Positions 45,606 through 56,823 of a DNA stretch of 64,000 nt are shown piece by piece. This stretch comes from Ophthalmolycus amberensis (taxonomy: Eukaryota > Chordata > Actinopteri > Perciformes > Zoarcidae). The notes under the pieces are model-generated. The model was not told the origin of the DNA and searched no databases. It saw nothing but the letters and a program-made list of their open reading frames with translations. The DNA is taken from assembly GCA_024529925.1 (NCBI GenBank), contig JAFEUB010001066.1, positions 62,001-126,000 of the forward strand, given 5' to 3'. The position numbers and the translations under genes are program-made. The stretch's first letter is position 1; the number at the start of each line of letters is the position of its first letter.

Positions 45606-45919
45606 GTTATGATGTTCATAGAAGAAGACAACTTTAGTACGGTACTGTTGAAAGCATCTTGCTGTTCAACAGGGACACCTGCGGCTTATAGACCAGTGCG
45701 GCTTATCTATGTACAGATTCTTTATTCTGCTAAAAATCAGCTGGTGCGGCCTGTATACCGGTGCGCTCTATAGTCCGGAAAGTACGGTATGTGTGAGACA
45801 GTAAAAAACAAAGTTACATCGTCACTAAAATTAGTTTGACAGAATACGAACTGACAGAATATGAACAGTATGTTATTTTTCCTTCAGGCCACCAGAAGGT
45901 ACATTCCAGCCTGTTTGCA

Positions 45920-47272
45920 CTACTGTACACATGATGTGCAGAGAGTGCATGCATGTTCCTTGCAGATGTATTTCTTGCATTTCACACAGGTGTTGCTGGT
46001 CTTGGAGTCATTTCTGTTGGGACAGACCTGGCACCTGCCACGTTTCTTGCCTCCAGTTTGAACCACTAGAGGAGTTGGGGTGTATGTCTCTGTTTGGATG
46101 TCCTTCACAACGGTTGCAGCAGCTGTTGATGCTCTCGGAAGGCACCGTCTTCTCTCGATATGAGGTTTCACCAACGCGTAACCCAGTTGCTCCAGGAAAA
46201 TCCTCCTTTGACTCAGTTTTCCGCTGTTCCAGTCCTTGTTCATTTCCCTCCATATTACAAAGGCATTGTAGGCGCTCACATCAATGATGTTGAAGAAAAT
46301 TACAAGGGGCCAACGGGCAGTCATGCGTCGGCAGCTGTATGTGGCTGTGACCTTGTCCAGGTTATCAACACCTCCCTTTGTCTCGTTGTAGTCCAAGACC
46401 ATTTGTGGTTTTTTGTCTTCTCTGGTGCTCAGGACAGCATCTTTGTGCATGGTGCTCATCAGCAGGACATTTTTCCCTTTCTTGGGGCAGTAGGAGACGA
46501 CAGTGGCTTTGTCAGTAAATGCAAAAATTGAAGATGTTACCTTCCTGTTCTTCATCAAAAGCAGCTCAGTGGGAAGCTCCGGCTTGTTTTTTCTCACTGT
46601 CCCCAACATGGTAATCTTCCTTTTGAGAAGTTCTTCACCCAGGGCGTACGATGTGAAAAAATGATCACATGTAATGTTGTGACCATTCAGTCCTTCAGCC
46701 ATGTCAAGTACCACCCTCATGCCCTGATTTTTTTCAGGCGCTTCTCCAGGGGATTTACCAGTGTACGCTTCGCCTTTTGACTTGTACACTCCTGCCAAAA
46801 TGAGCAACCCAATGTAGGCTTGCAAGTCGGTCATATCCAAGTCTTTCCAACTCTTCCCATACACACGCCTGCCCTCTAAATTTGTCATCTCAAGTATATC
46901 CTTTTCAATTGATGGTGTTATGAAGAGCTCAAATGCTGATTTTATGTCATTGACATGGCTGACAGCGTATCTGGTGGGACCTGGAACCATTTTGATGACA
47001 TTAGAAGCACTAAGTCTACCCTGTTGTTCAAGTGGGGAGACGGACCACAATAACTTTCCATTTTTGGAAGGTAGAGTGTTTGCTGGTGGTTGAGAGACAA
47101 CAGGAGGGTCAACAATGAGTGTCTTATTCTCATCAGAGGAGGATGCCTCATAATCAGGGTCCTTCTCAACATCATCCTCTGTCTCAGAGACATTCTCCTC
47201 CTCTATGTCACTTTCATGGTCAAAGAGCTGTGACAACACCTGACTGACAGAATATCTTTCTTTAGAAGTCAT
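45920..47272 (-). pseudogene. piggyBac transposase, internally deleted
   Basis: The 450-codon frame opens at ATG 47,272 (MTSKERYS) after a TATA box and reads without a stop. An acidic N-terminus (residues 15-60) is followed by the piggyBac DDE fold. At residues 169-170 (SKGEA next to YTGKSPGE) the protein skips the segment that in piggyBac transposases holds the first catalytic Asp and the VDE stretch, roughly 100 residues. The later catalytic Asp positions are present, Asp203 in TCDHFFTS and Asp303 in KGGVDNLDK, with family-like spacing. The C-terminus has a Cys-rich domain (CQVC ... CVKC ... CTLCTSC), used in DNA end binding. The deletion is in frame, so a catalytically dead but DNA-binding protein could be made. 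Confidence 0.85.
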
Positions 47273-47319
47273 TTTCAGTTGAGAGAGAGAGCAGAAAGAG
47301 AGACCACCCAAAGCACCAA

Positions 47320-47331
47320 GCTTTTATAGCA
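47320..47331 (-). promoter_or_regulatory. Putative TATA box of the piggyBac ORF
   Basis: The minus strand reads GCTATAAAAGCTT about 50 bp upstream of the ATG at 47,272, a normal distance for a short 5' UTR. Confidence 0.5.
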
Positions 47332-47400
47332 CTCACAGGCTCTCACAGTAGCACCAGCTCCACCCCCCACCAAACCCAAATTGGTTCAAATGTGTTACTT

Positions 47401-47480
47401 TGTAGATTGTTTGATAATATACCGCAGGTGCAAGTACTTGTGCTTGCACCTGCGGTATAAGATGCACAATCTACCTTGAT
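47401..47480. repeat. Imperfect hairpin with perfect 17-bp core
   Basis: 47,418-47,434 (TATACCGCAGGTGCAAG) is the exact complement of 47,443-47,459, with an 8-bp loop (TACTTGTG). Pairing resumes further out with GTAGATTGT and ACAATCTAC, giving an ~80-bp foldback. It lies just upstream of the piggyBac promoter. Confidence 0.85.
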
Positions 47481-47639
47481 GATGGGTGCCGCGCTGACCT
47501 GCGTGTCAGGTCGCTGTGCGATCACTTGAATGGTGTAACAAGCTGGTGAGTTTCGCTGATTCACTACGTCGACATGGATGCAGACCATCCGTGGGTTTTG
47601 GGGGATTCTGTCAAGGCCAGTGGTATGCTAGACACAAAG

Positions 47640-49470
47640 GGTAACTCAAGCGCTTTAAAGCCTTAACAATGTGTACGGTAAGTTATGCATAATTCATGCG
47701 GCATGTTGACATTGTTTCTGGCATTGTGCCTCGTCAGGCAATTTGTCTAATAGCATTATCTCATTCATGCAAAATGTGTTATCTCTAGAGCTACCTCTCG
47801 CATGCTGTTGTTCAAGTGGATCTTCGCGCATCACGGTATAAGGCCATTGCACGAAAGTCTGTTGGACTCACACTATTCTGGTCTAATGGGTACGTGACTT
47901 GGCTGGTAACTCATGGCCTAAACACTCCAAATGCGGAGGTGCTTGCACAGTAGTTGGGGCTTGGATAGACTCTACTATTCTTACTCCAGCTATACTCAGT
48001 GCACTCTTTTAGAATAGGGGCTGCTACTTCGGCAGCTAACTAAGGCATCTCTGCTGCTACCCTACAACAATTGGGACGTTGGTCATCCTCTACCTTCACA
48101 TCTTACATTCGCCCCGATCTCAACACCGTCCTCGATAATCAGAGATCATTGAAGCCGGGAAGGAATGCATATAACTGGTGGTGGTGACATGTTTACATCG
48201 ATTGGTGTATCGTTGGTAGGTCACATTATTGGTATTGGTTCATAGCAGGGGATAGCATTATACCCTTCTTGAAATGTTCCTTATAATAACACTAAGGTAT
48301 GGATCACATTCTATTGTGCAAATGGATATCCTATCAGCACTGTATATTACTGTGCTCTGCGTTTATCTTGCTCTATTCCTCTGGTGTGACTCGACCGTTT
48401 TCTCCATCTGATTGGTCTAACACTGTTTCCCAATCTCCTGGTCTCACGTGACCTGGCTTATCGTGACTGTTTTTCCTAGGTGAACGTGACCTGGTTTAAC
48501 GTGTCTGTTTTTCCTAGGTGACCGTGACCTGGCTTAACGTATCTGTTTCCTGGTCCGACAGGACCGTTTTACTTTCCTAAAAGAAAAGGAGGGTCTGAGG
48601 TGCCCCGTTTCTAATTTCCTGGTCCGTATGATAAGAGACCCGTCCAGAGTTGACTAATTTCTAATTTCACAGTCAGATATGACATAATTTCTATTTCGCG
48701 GTCCGAGTGATGCGAGACCTGTCAAAGTATGACATACGTTCTAGTTTCCCGGGTGAGCTCACCCGGTCTGGTTGTGCTGAGGCAGTCAGACCCCAAACAT
48801 GCGGGGGCCGTAAGACCCCCAACCGTGCTGTTCTACGTTCTCTCTTGAACCCCCCTATTCTGCTCTGCGGTCTAAACGTGACCCGTTACTATCCTACGCT
48901 GCGGTCTAAATAGGACCCAACCTATCCTTGTCTGCGGTCTAGCTTGACCCTCACCTATCCAGTCCTGCGCTCGGACCCTCCGCAGGGCCGACCCCGCCAT
49001 ATGTTTTGGGATCTGTTGAAATCCTACCATACTCCACTATGGGCTGTCTAGACCCGCACTATCCTGTCTCTGCGGTCTTCCAGACCCCCGTATCCTAGTC
49101 TGCAGTCCATCGTGACATTCCTCTATCCTTTGCTTTGACTCAACCGGTCCTCTCACCTCTGGTCTAACATCTACTTGTTCACGTTCTACCCTTAGAGTTC
49201 TCTCATGACTAATTGTCTATTTTCTTAGGAAATTCACCACAGCAGTAGGTAAGGTATGTATTCATTTATTCATATAAATACATGTCTTTTTGGGGATTAG
49301 GCCTGTTGGACCTCAGTATCCCTACCCTCGGTGATAGTACTTCAGGATGGAGTCCAATCGCCAAAGACTTTGCACTTTTCACATTTGAAGCTTGTATAAT
49401 AAATCATTGTTAAATTATGAAACAAGTCTCTCCTGATTGAAATATAAACAAACTTGTGCCTTAATGCCTG
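47640..49470. repeat. Unclassified LTR-like repeat
   Basis: No coding frame is convincing. From about 48,420 the sequence is built of short pyrimidine-rich modules. Examples are three copies of a ~45-bp unit with CGTGACCTGG(C/T)TTA and CTGTTTTTCCTAGGTGA at 48,440-48,545, then CTGCGGTCTA followed by ACCC modules to about 49,130. The right part has an AATAAA-like signal (TAATAAATC at about 49,398). GCCTTAA occurs at both 47,660-47,666 and 49,458-49,464, which may be chance or a target duplication. This could be a solo LTR, but TG...CA ends are not clear. Confidence 0.4.
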
Positions 49471-52400
49471 ACTGTGGATTACCAGCTAAGGACAGACAGT
49501 TGTAGGTTAGCAGCGGTGTTGAAGAATAAGGAGGCGAGACAGATATATCACATCCTATGTAGGCTACAAATGCTGAACAACAACAATGGTAATGGTGAAA
49601 GGTTCTGTGAGATGCAGTGGACATTCTGTGGCCCTTGTGTTTCGTGTCAGGCTGCTGTCTCGCTCTCAGTTAGCCGACCAGCAGGCTATGATGGGACCTT
49701 GCTGCTTTATGTAAATGTTGTTCCAAATTAAATTATTTTATTGGCAGCATAGAAGTTAAGAATTACAATAACTTTTGTCACTGAAGAGTAGTTTTCAAAA
49801 ATCTGTAACTTTACTTTTAGTTGAGAACATTTTATCACAAGAATTGCACTTCGCCACAGAGTCAAACAAGTGTCACGTGAAACAGTCCTGATAAATCATG
49901 TGAGAATGGAACAAAAGAAAGGAGGTAAGTAGCTGCAGCAGAGAAGAAGCTGCTGGTGTGTCTGCGACTGCACTGAGAAAAAACATATATGTTGAATATG
50001 TAGATTCACTGGCTGAGTGTCTAGTGCTGTCGCAAGCAGGCATTTAAGGAACAGTACTATTAGAGAGATGGCAGAAAATGTTGCAAAGAAAGCACAAAAA
50101 CCAGGGGAATAACATGAAAATTGTAAAAAAAGAAGAAAAGAAAACGTACCGTTTCTGGGACCAGGTACCTGTGGACTACAGGAACAATAACATGAGCCGC
50201 CATGGCTGAGTCTCTCTCCATCTGGGCCGGTCATTCCACAAGGCATACTAGATATGCGTGGATCGGTGATTACTAGTGTGTGAATTGCACAAACCAAATG
50301 CCGAGTACATTGTATCTTGCAATAAATATTGATATGTTCTTGATCACTTTGTGTTGTCTATTTGACTTTTCTGTTGCCAATCTATGGGTTTTGAGGCACT
50401 GCTGGCCTTTCAATGTCATTTATAAATGCTTTATAAGACATAAATAGTCCTCACTTTAGATGAGGTCACACAAAACACTTAACTAACGACTAGTAACTAC
50501 CTGAATTAATCATGAATTAATCATGAATTGCAGTATTAATACGCATTTATAAAGCATATTAACATGGTCTCTAACCATTAGTGCAAATCTAAATCATTAT
50601 ATATACAAATGCATCAATAATGTACATCTAAATAAGTTCTTAGTCATTTACTAACACTTAATAAATGATCTTATTAATCATCTACAACTCCTTAATAATT
50701 GGTTTCATTTACAAATGGGGAATCCGTCATTTATAAAGTATGAAAACACAATCATGAAACACATAATAGACGAGCTTATTAATCAAGAATAAAACATTTA
50801 TAACTGCATATAACTGCATACGAATGAGTGTTCATGTAGGAACAATGCTTTATAAAGGATGAATTAAGTGTTTACTCATACTTAACTAATGCTTCATAGT
50901 GTGTAGTTATTATGAAGTGTTACCCAAATATTGCATTTTTTTAGGTATTTGTGCATAATGTAAAACTTGGATTCATAAATATGGATGCATTTAAACCATT
51001 GCATATGAAACAGGTTTAAACTTTGGGTTCTTTTGGATTTTGTTTTAAATTGAGCAAAGAACATGATTGATGAGCAGATGTGTATTCTGCAGCAGAAAAT
51101 GAAGTAATTTCATTTTTCATTTGATGTGTCTTGTTTTCACTAGGTTTATTAGTTTCATCTTGCTGTCAGAATTAGTTTTCTTGCACTGTACTTGTGCAGC
51201 AATCTGCTATTCTGCCGTGAACTCTATTTGTTGTGCCAAAGGAAACCTCTGGCAAAAAGTGGAATTATTTATCTCGGTGGGGATTTACTCTGGTCTTAAA
51301 GGCATCTGTTAACACCCTTTTAAAGACCCGCGTGTTTACCACTTAGTGATGTCCAATGATGCAGATAGTCATGGTTATGAGCTGCAGTCTTTAGAAAGCG
51401 GATGCTGACACTTCTCGTGTTGACTGAATGAAATTGAGGTGAATGGAACTTTGCTCATGGTGATGATGTTATGATTGTCTTTCTGAAAACAATGTCCTGG
51501 TTTCTCTGGCTTATCTACTGACTGTAGTCAGTTTTCAATTAAACTATTTACTTCCAAAGAAATAGTCCCGATGATAAGTGTTGCTAAGAAGATCTGTGTT
51601 TTCCAGTAACCTGGACGTCGTAATTCTTAATTGGTAAATAAGAAATTGTGAGAAAATCTATTTACTTTGTGGATTCGGTGAACTGACCATTTAAGTAACA
51701 AATCTGAGTAACAAAATGACTTTTCACCAAATTACCGTTTCACCCTTTTAAGTATAGAAATAGTTGTGCTTTTTAAAAATAAAAACCACATTACCCATAA
51801 TCCCAGGAGTTACTCTATTGCTCTTGTGAAATTATGAAGTTTCCTGCAGCTCCGTTAAAAATAAACAAGAAATCTACCATAGCTCTTCCATCTTGTAGAA
51901 ATTGTGTCCCACCCTTTGCTCCTCTTCTATTTGAATGTGAGCAATGTGTCCAGAAATGGGTATCCATGTTTAAGTGTGTGCAAACCGTGATAAGGGAGAA
52001 TGGGATCTGATAGGGCATGATAAAATACCTGGGTAATGTCTAGGTGGATTTTTATGTTTCTGCTGAGGAGAGGATGTTATCTCCAGACTGGGAAGCCATG
52101 TTTGCCCCTCCAGGGAATCCCCCCCCAATACCACCACCCTTAAGCACTAGTTTGGGTGTATGCCCACTCCCTCTTTCCCCCCAACACCCCATTCTCATTT
52201 ACACTATCTTTTTTTTCTTTTTCTCCGTACTGGCCGAATCCCTCCCAAACCATTTTTCAACCAGCTGCTTTTGTCAGTAAACAACTTTATCTCTGGGGAT
52301 GTGGGTTATTCTCTCTAGCATTATCTATATTATGTTATCGCCTTTCATTATCTTTTGGCTCTAAAACATATGGCACATGATAGTGGATCCTGTGCAAGTA

Positions 52401-52900
52401 TTAGAGACCAGAATTCCCTGTCTTGAAAATAATGTGGATCAAAGGAGGAGTTATTCTCTTATTTCTCACATAAAAGGTAAAAAAACAGAGAAGTAAGAGA
52501 AAACACTTTCAGTGGATTCATTTGTTGAACATACTCGAGGTAGAGTCACCAATTATACCTTGAATATTCCCTCTACTGTAGTTCAAGTGTAACCCCCTCT
52601 GCCATATATGCGTTGCTTACCAGTGGTTTTGACCTAGTTTTGAAAAAGACAAAATTGTTAAAGGCAGCACACGCATCATAAGTCATCAATGTGTGTTAAC
52701 TTCGAGACACTTTCAGCAAAATGCTTCTTTGGCATATGGCCCAGAGTCACACAAAATGATGAATAGCCATTTCTTGTCTATATCCAGTACAGACGAGGGC
52801 CTTTGACGTGCTTAGCATACCTCAGCACAGCCAACCCAGTTGTCAGAAAAAACATATTGGCATTGTTTCCAGAAACCATATGACACGTTGAATGTTTCTG
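49471..52900. other. No recognised gene
   Basis: AT-rich sequence with no motif-bearing frame. One embedded repeat is listed separately at 50,440-50,935. A C7 run near 52,120 and pyrimidine tracts at 52,150-52,220 are the only other features. Confidence 0.5.
50440..50935. repeat. AT-rich interspersed repeat
   Basis: The stretch repeats TTATAAA, AATTAATCATGAA and CTTATTAATCA-type words with loose periodicity and ends in TTATGAAGTGTTACCC. That ending is like a common terminus of fish AT-rich DNA repeats (recalled resemblance only). The left end is not sharp. Confidence 0.4.
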
Positions 52901-53199
52901 AAGCATTTCATAAATACTTTTCATATAAGCCTTGCATCACGCTTGCATGAACACACATTATCTTAAAGTATCTTAAAATTATTTGTTTCGTGTAAAAATG
53001 AAGCTCAACACCTATAAATACACTAACTGCAGAGTGCAGATACATGTATACGAGCTGCGTAATGAACGGACAATGCATTAAAAAACCTGCGGAGCTATCA
53101 CACGTATTCATCCACACACTGAAGAGCACGGGCCATTAAAGCATATTAAAGCTACTGCAGATGCAAAAAGAAACGCAGTTCACTTACCAGAGTTGCTGT

Positions 53200-53796
53200 T
53201 GTGGAGTTCGAGAGCCTCTTAAACTGTGGGAAACCAGCCTTTCCAAAGAGTCAGTCGGTTTCAATTATAAACAAAAGTATTTAATACTTCTGAAGCTAAA
53301 ACAGTCGCATTGTGAAGTACATTATTACAGTTACATCGAATATGACTCGCTCACCCCGAAAGCGTTACACCCACACAGTGGAACCGGAGCAAGAGAGCGG
53401 TAGTTCTTTTTCCCCCGCCTTACATAGTTCAAAAACATCCCACAAAGTTCCTATTGGCTAAATCCAGCTGGCTCCTCCTTCTCGCAGGACCCTCGCACGG
53501 GCATGACCTGTCTAGAAATCTATCTGTCCCTTACTTATTCTAAATACACTCAATGACTGTCTTTTATGGCTTAACCCTTCTATGATAAACATTCCACATA
53601 GAAGATAAGACTTTGCAACTTTTGGCAAAAGCTTCATGTCTCAAATTCTCCATCTAGCTACTAATCGTAAAACACTTTATGCTTATCTTAATTATGCATT
53701 TCCAAAACACTTATGATTATGAATTCTTAAATATGAATCATTAAACACTTTAATTATAGCTTCTAAACACACAGTTCTACACTCAAATTTCCTACA
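53200..53796 (-). repeat. Retroviral 3' LTR
   Basis: On the plus strand it reads TGTGGAGTTCGAG ... TTTCCTACA, that is TG...CA ends. It differs from the 5' LTR at two positions (near 53,345 and 53,569). Confidence 0.92.
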
Positions 53797-53812
53797 ATTC
53801 CCCCCTAACCCA
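53797..53812 (-). promoter_or_regulatory. Polypurine tract
   Basis: The minus strand reads GGGTTAGGGGGGAAT directly before the 3' LTR, where plus-strand DNA priming occurs in retroviruses. Confidence 0.75.
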
Positions 53813-54334
53813 CAGTTCACTGCGGGTTAGCTACCCCAATGTCCCCGGAGACCCCTCCCCTACTCGATCCAGGGAGAGGTTCCCTATCTATCTAAACAGT
53901 GGCAAACAACAATTCATGCATACAGATATCATTTCAAGTATTCCTATCCGATCTGTTTCACCCTACGCTTGCCTCGCTAACCCAAAAACAGTCGAATCCG
54001 TTGACGTCCACTGTCTTCCATGTCTTGGGGCTGGTGGGGTCGGGATACAGTCTGTAGGCTAGAGAGAACATACTGAGAAGCCTTGACTGTTCTTTTACAC
54101 TTGACAAAATTACATTTCTTAATCCTTACACCCTAAAATCCCATTATAACCCAATTAAACAAAAAAAATCTCAAAATACTCATCCAAAACAATCCGGCTA
54201 TTTCCCAAATTTCCAATATCTCACCGGATGTGTTTTAGAAGTCCATCTGGGCCTTATCAGGTCCTTCAGGATCTCCGAGAGGATGGTCAGGAACTGCTTG
54301 TGAAGTTCCGCTATGGCACCGCTGGTGGCCTCAT

Positions 54335-54993
54335 CTAGACTGTGGCCATCAGAAGCTCCAATTCTTCCTCATCCTCGACACATAGCTGGTTGCCCTGGAT
54401 TTGTGTCTTGCTAATCGTTGAAGCAATAAACCCCTGTAGAAGTCCACGGATGCAAGGGAAACCGCATCCACAAACGACTAGGAGGCCTACGACGACGACA
54501 CACAGAGTAATTACGACTGACAAAAATGTATTTTTCCATTTGCCAAACATACCCTCCAACCAGTCGGTGAATGGATTAGTGACACCAGAGTTCTCCGCTA
54601 GCTCTTGGCTGAGTGCTGTCAATCCCGCCAGCGCCCTGGTCACCGATCCATCAGGAGCTGTGTTATTTGGAATGAAAGTACAGCAAGCAGACCCAAACAT
54701 CTGGCAAACGCCACCTTTCTCTGCTAAAATCATGTCTAATGCCATTCTGTTCTGCAAGGTCATTAAACTAGTCTTCGCCAGCTGTGCATGCAGTCCTGAT
54801 ATGGCATCCCTGGTGAAGTTTACAAAACGCTGTTGGTTATAGTAAATGTAGTTGATCCAATCAACATTTTTATTGATTGACACCCTTTGAGAGAAAACTG
54901 ATTCTAAATCTGCTGCTATTTGATTTCTGGCTTTAAATTCATTAGACACCCCCCTTTGTACCCTTAGGTCATCTATGTATCTTGGCTATAAAA
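54335..54993 (-). pseudogene. Retroviral env, TM portion
   Basis: This is the C-terminal, membrane-anchored half of a retroviral envelope. From 54,949 a 204-codon frame is open. It contains a helical region, an LQNRMALDMILAE stretch (the immunosuppressive-type segment), CQMFGSACC (a CX6CC motif for covalent SU-TM linkage), a strongly hydrophobic anchor (about TFLSVVITLCVVVV) with nearby cysteines, and a short acidic tail. Upstream the same frame runs through a short SU/TM-boundary-like stretch to a TAG at about 54,994. The SU receptor-binding part and the signal peptide are missing, so no functional envelope can be made from this copy. Confidence 0.82.
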
Positions 54994-55158
54994 TGAACCT
55001 CCCATTGTCCAGTCCCCCCTGCTAGTCAGCACCACTTACACCTGTGGACCTCATCTACAGCCAGCTGCCTGGTGATACAATAGGCGACTGCTTTCTCCTG
55101 TCAGAGGCCACCTGTGAAAACAAAACTTGACTCAGGTTAGTTAGCGCCCTTGTATATT

Positions 55159-56823
55159 CTATTGGTCGGCACCGCCCCATGGTCCTGGTGGCAGCCTCAT
55201 GAGAGGAGGTCCCGCCAGACCTGGTCCTGAGTACTGCTGATGTTGTGGTGGGAATGGAGCCCATTGTGGTGGTGCATTGGGCTGTCTTCCTCTTCTTTTA
55301 TGTGGGCAATCTCTCACCCAATGACCTTCTCTCCCGCATACGTAGCACTTCCCTCTACCTACAGGTCTTTCATACCCCCCTCTGTAGTTACCTCTCCCTC
55401 TGTTGGATGCTCGTGCACGTCCTCTGCCTCTATAATGTGGTGGAGGTTGGTAGTACACCACTGTGGGGGCCGGTTCTGCTGGATTTGGTTGGTATGAGGT
55501 CGGGGGTGCAGCTGGATATTGGGGCTGTTGTGAGGCCTGAGCCTTGGCTACGGCCATCTGTTTCTTGGCCAGATGTTTTCTACTTATTTCTCTGTCGGCC
55601 GCCGCTATTTGAAGTTTCAGCAGCCGCTGCGTCATTCTCTCCAGATCTTCCTGTCCTCTTGTCTCCTCAGTTAGATGTCTCTGGTTGTAGTGAGTTAGGT
55701 GTTCCCTCCACATGGCATCTTCCATGTTGCTCAAGCCTACCACTCCTCCCAGTGCTGTCTGTACTGGTAGGGGCAGGCCCTTCTGCACAGTGTGTCGCCA
55801 TACTACAGTGGTGGCTTCATTGCCGTCATGTCTCCCCCCTGTGGCCTCATGCCACTCTTCTTCAGCTCTTTTTAGATACTGATGCAGCTCGTCTTCTGGT
55901 TTTAGCTTCAATCCACTGAGGGAAGTCATGTTTGGTTTCGTGGGCCAGATGCTTCTCATAGTTTCCCAGTAGATTCCTCGGAAGTTGTCGAATGGGGTCT
56001 GGTCCACTCTGCGGGCCGTTCCCGTTCCTGCTTCTAGGGCATTTAACTTTATTGTCCCCTCTGTGCGGATAATCATGGCCCGTATGTCTCCCAGTCCCAA
56101 TTTATCCGCTGCCGTGAGTTTTTCAAAGAGACGGATCCAAGGGCTGGCTCCTCCTCCCAGCGGTGGCAGTGCCTTCTCCAGTGTGTCCATGTCCCCATGG
56201 CACATACTCAGCTTGTCCGTTGGATTTCACCAGCAAGGGGTACTGTTGGGTCTGGGCTAATGGTGGCATCTCACCTTTTACAGGATAAAGATGTTCTCGA
56301 TAGCGTTCTGGTGCCTTCCTTTTCCTGTTGAACCGTCTGGGAAGTGGACAACCTCCGGCTGCTCCACTTACCGCTTCTCTTCTGTCCTCATCAGTGTCGT
56401 CAAGGGTGTCATCATCACTTGTGGCTGCTCTCTGTCTGTTTCTGGGTTTTAGGAACACATAACCGTCTGTCTTATACTCACCACTCCCCATCTTCCACTC
56501 CTGTTTTATCTTTTTTCCTCTGCACCCCATTTGCCCTGCTTCGTCCTGGCAGCTCCCTGGAGTCTCCACGTCCATGTCCAGTGTTCCCCCTTTACTCTGT
56601 ACACAGGTGCCTGGATTGAGGGTTTTAACAAAGAGGGTTAGATTATTCTGCACTTCTTCCTCCCATATGGCAGGAGAGGTGAGAGAAGCTCTGTCTGCCC
56701 GTGTGCTTCTGTCAGCACCGACGGGTATACTGGTGTGTAGACCGGGTTGTCAGGTCTGGGGATGGTGGTTTTGAAGTCTGTCTCTTTCAGGACCTCAGGT
56801 AGTCCCACAGTACTAAATACCAA
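55159..56823 (-). pseudogene. Retroviral gag, frameshifted
   Basis: The matrix/linker part lies at about 56,823-56,123 and the capsid-nucleocapsid part at 56,205-55,159. The matrix part is itself split between two frames near 56,640, and the capsid frame takes over near 56,200, so at least two frame breaks exist. The distal frame contains a helical capsid-like stretch (residues about 1-190) and one zinc knuckle, CYVCGREGHWVRDC (CX2CX4HX4C), followed by basic and Pro/Gln-rich tails typical of nucleocapsid. Gag would form the particle core. The absence of pol downstream and the frame breaks make it non-functional. Confidence 0.82.

Larger units (their letters stand above)
41784..45787 (+). mobile_element. 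pogo/Tigger-like DNA transposon
   Basis: The termini are CCGTACTTTTCGGACTATA (left) and its near-complement TATAGTCCGGAAAGTACGG (right), each flanked by TA (41,782-41,783 and 45,788-45,789), the Tc1/mariner target. Inside are an open transposase (42,664-43,980) and a 1.3-kb palindrome (44,297-45,605). Shorter copies of internal sequence occur at 41,920-42,150. Both ends and an open frame make this a candidate autonomous or recently active copy. It is embedded in a piggyBac element. Confidence 0.88.
41197..47400 (-). mobile_element. piggyBac-type element, with pogo inserted
   Basis: The left end is TTAA (41,197-41,200) followed by CCCTCCTGTTACC, the TTAA target and C-rich terminus typical of fish piggyBac elements. 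GGGGTCAATTTGACCCC palindromes follow at 41,242 and 41,596. The transposase lies at 45,920-47,272 on the minus strand, so the left end is the 3' side. A 4.0-kb pogo element sits between the terminus and the ORF, in the 3' untranslated part. I could not find the matching right TTAA terminus, so the right limit is approximate and that end may be truncated. Confidence 0.72.

Noticed and set aside
54342..54842. Plus-strand frame of 166 codons
   Set aside because: Antisense shadow of the env TM frame.
55245..55919. Plus-strand frame of 224 codons
   Set aside because: Antisense shadow of the retroviral gag frame, which has a zinc knuckle and matches the element's orientation.
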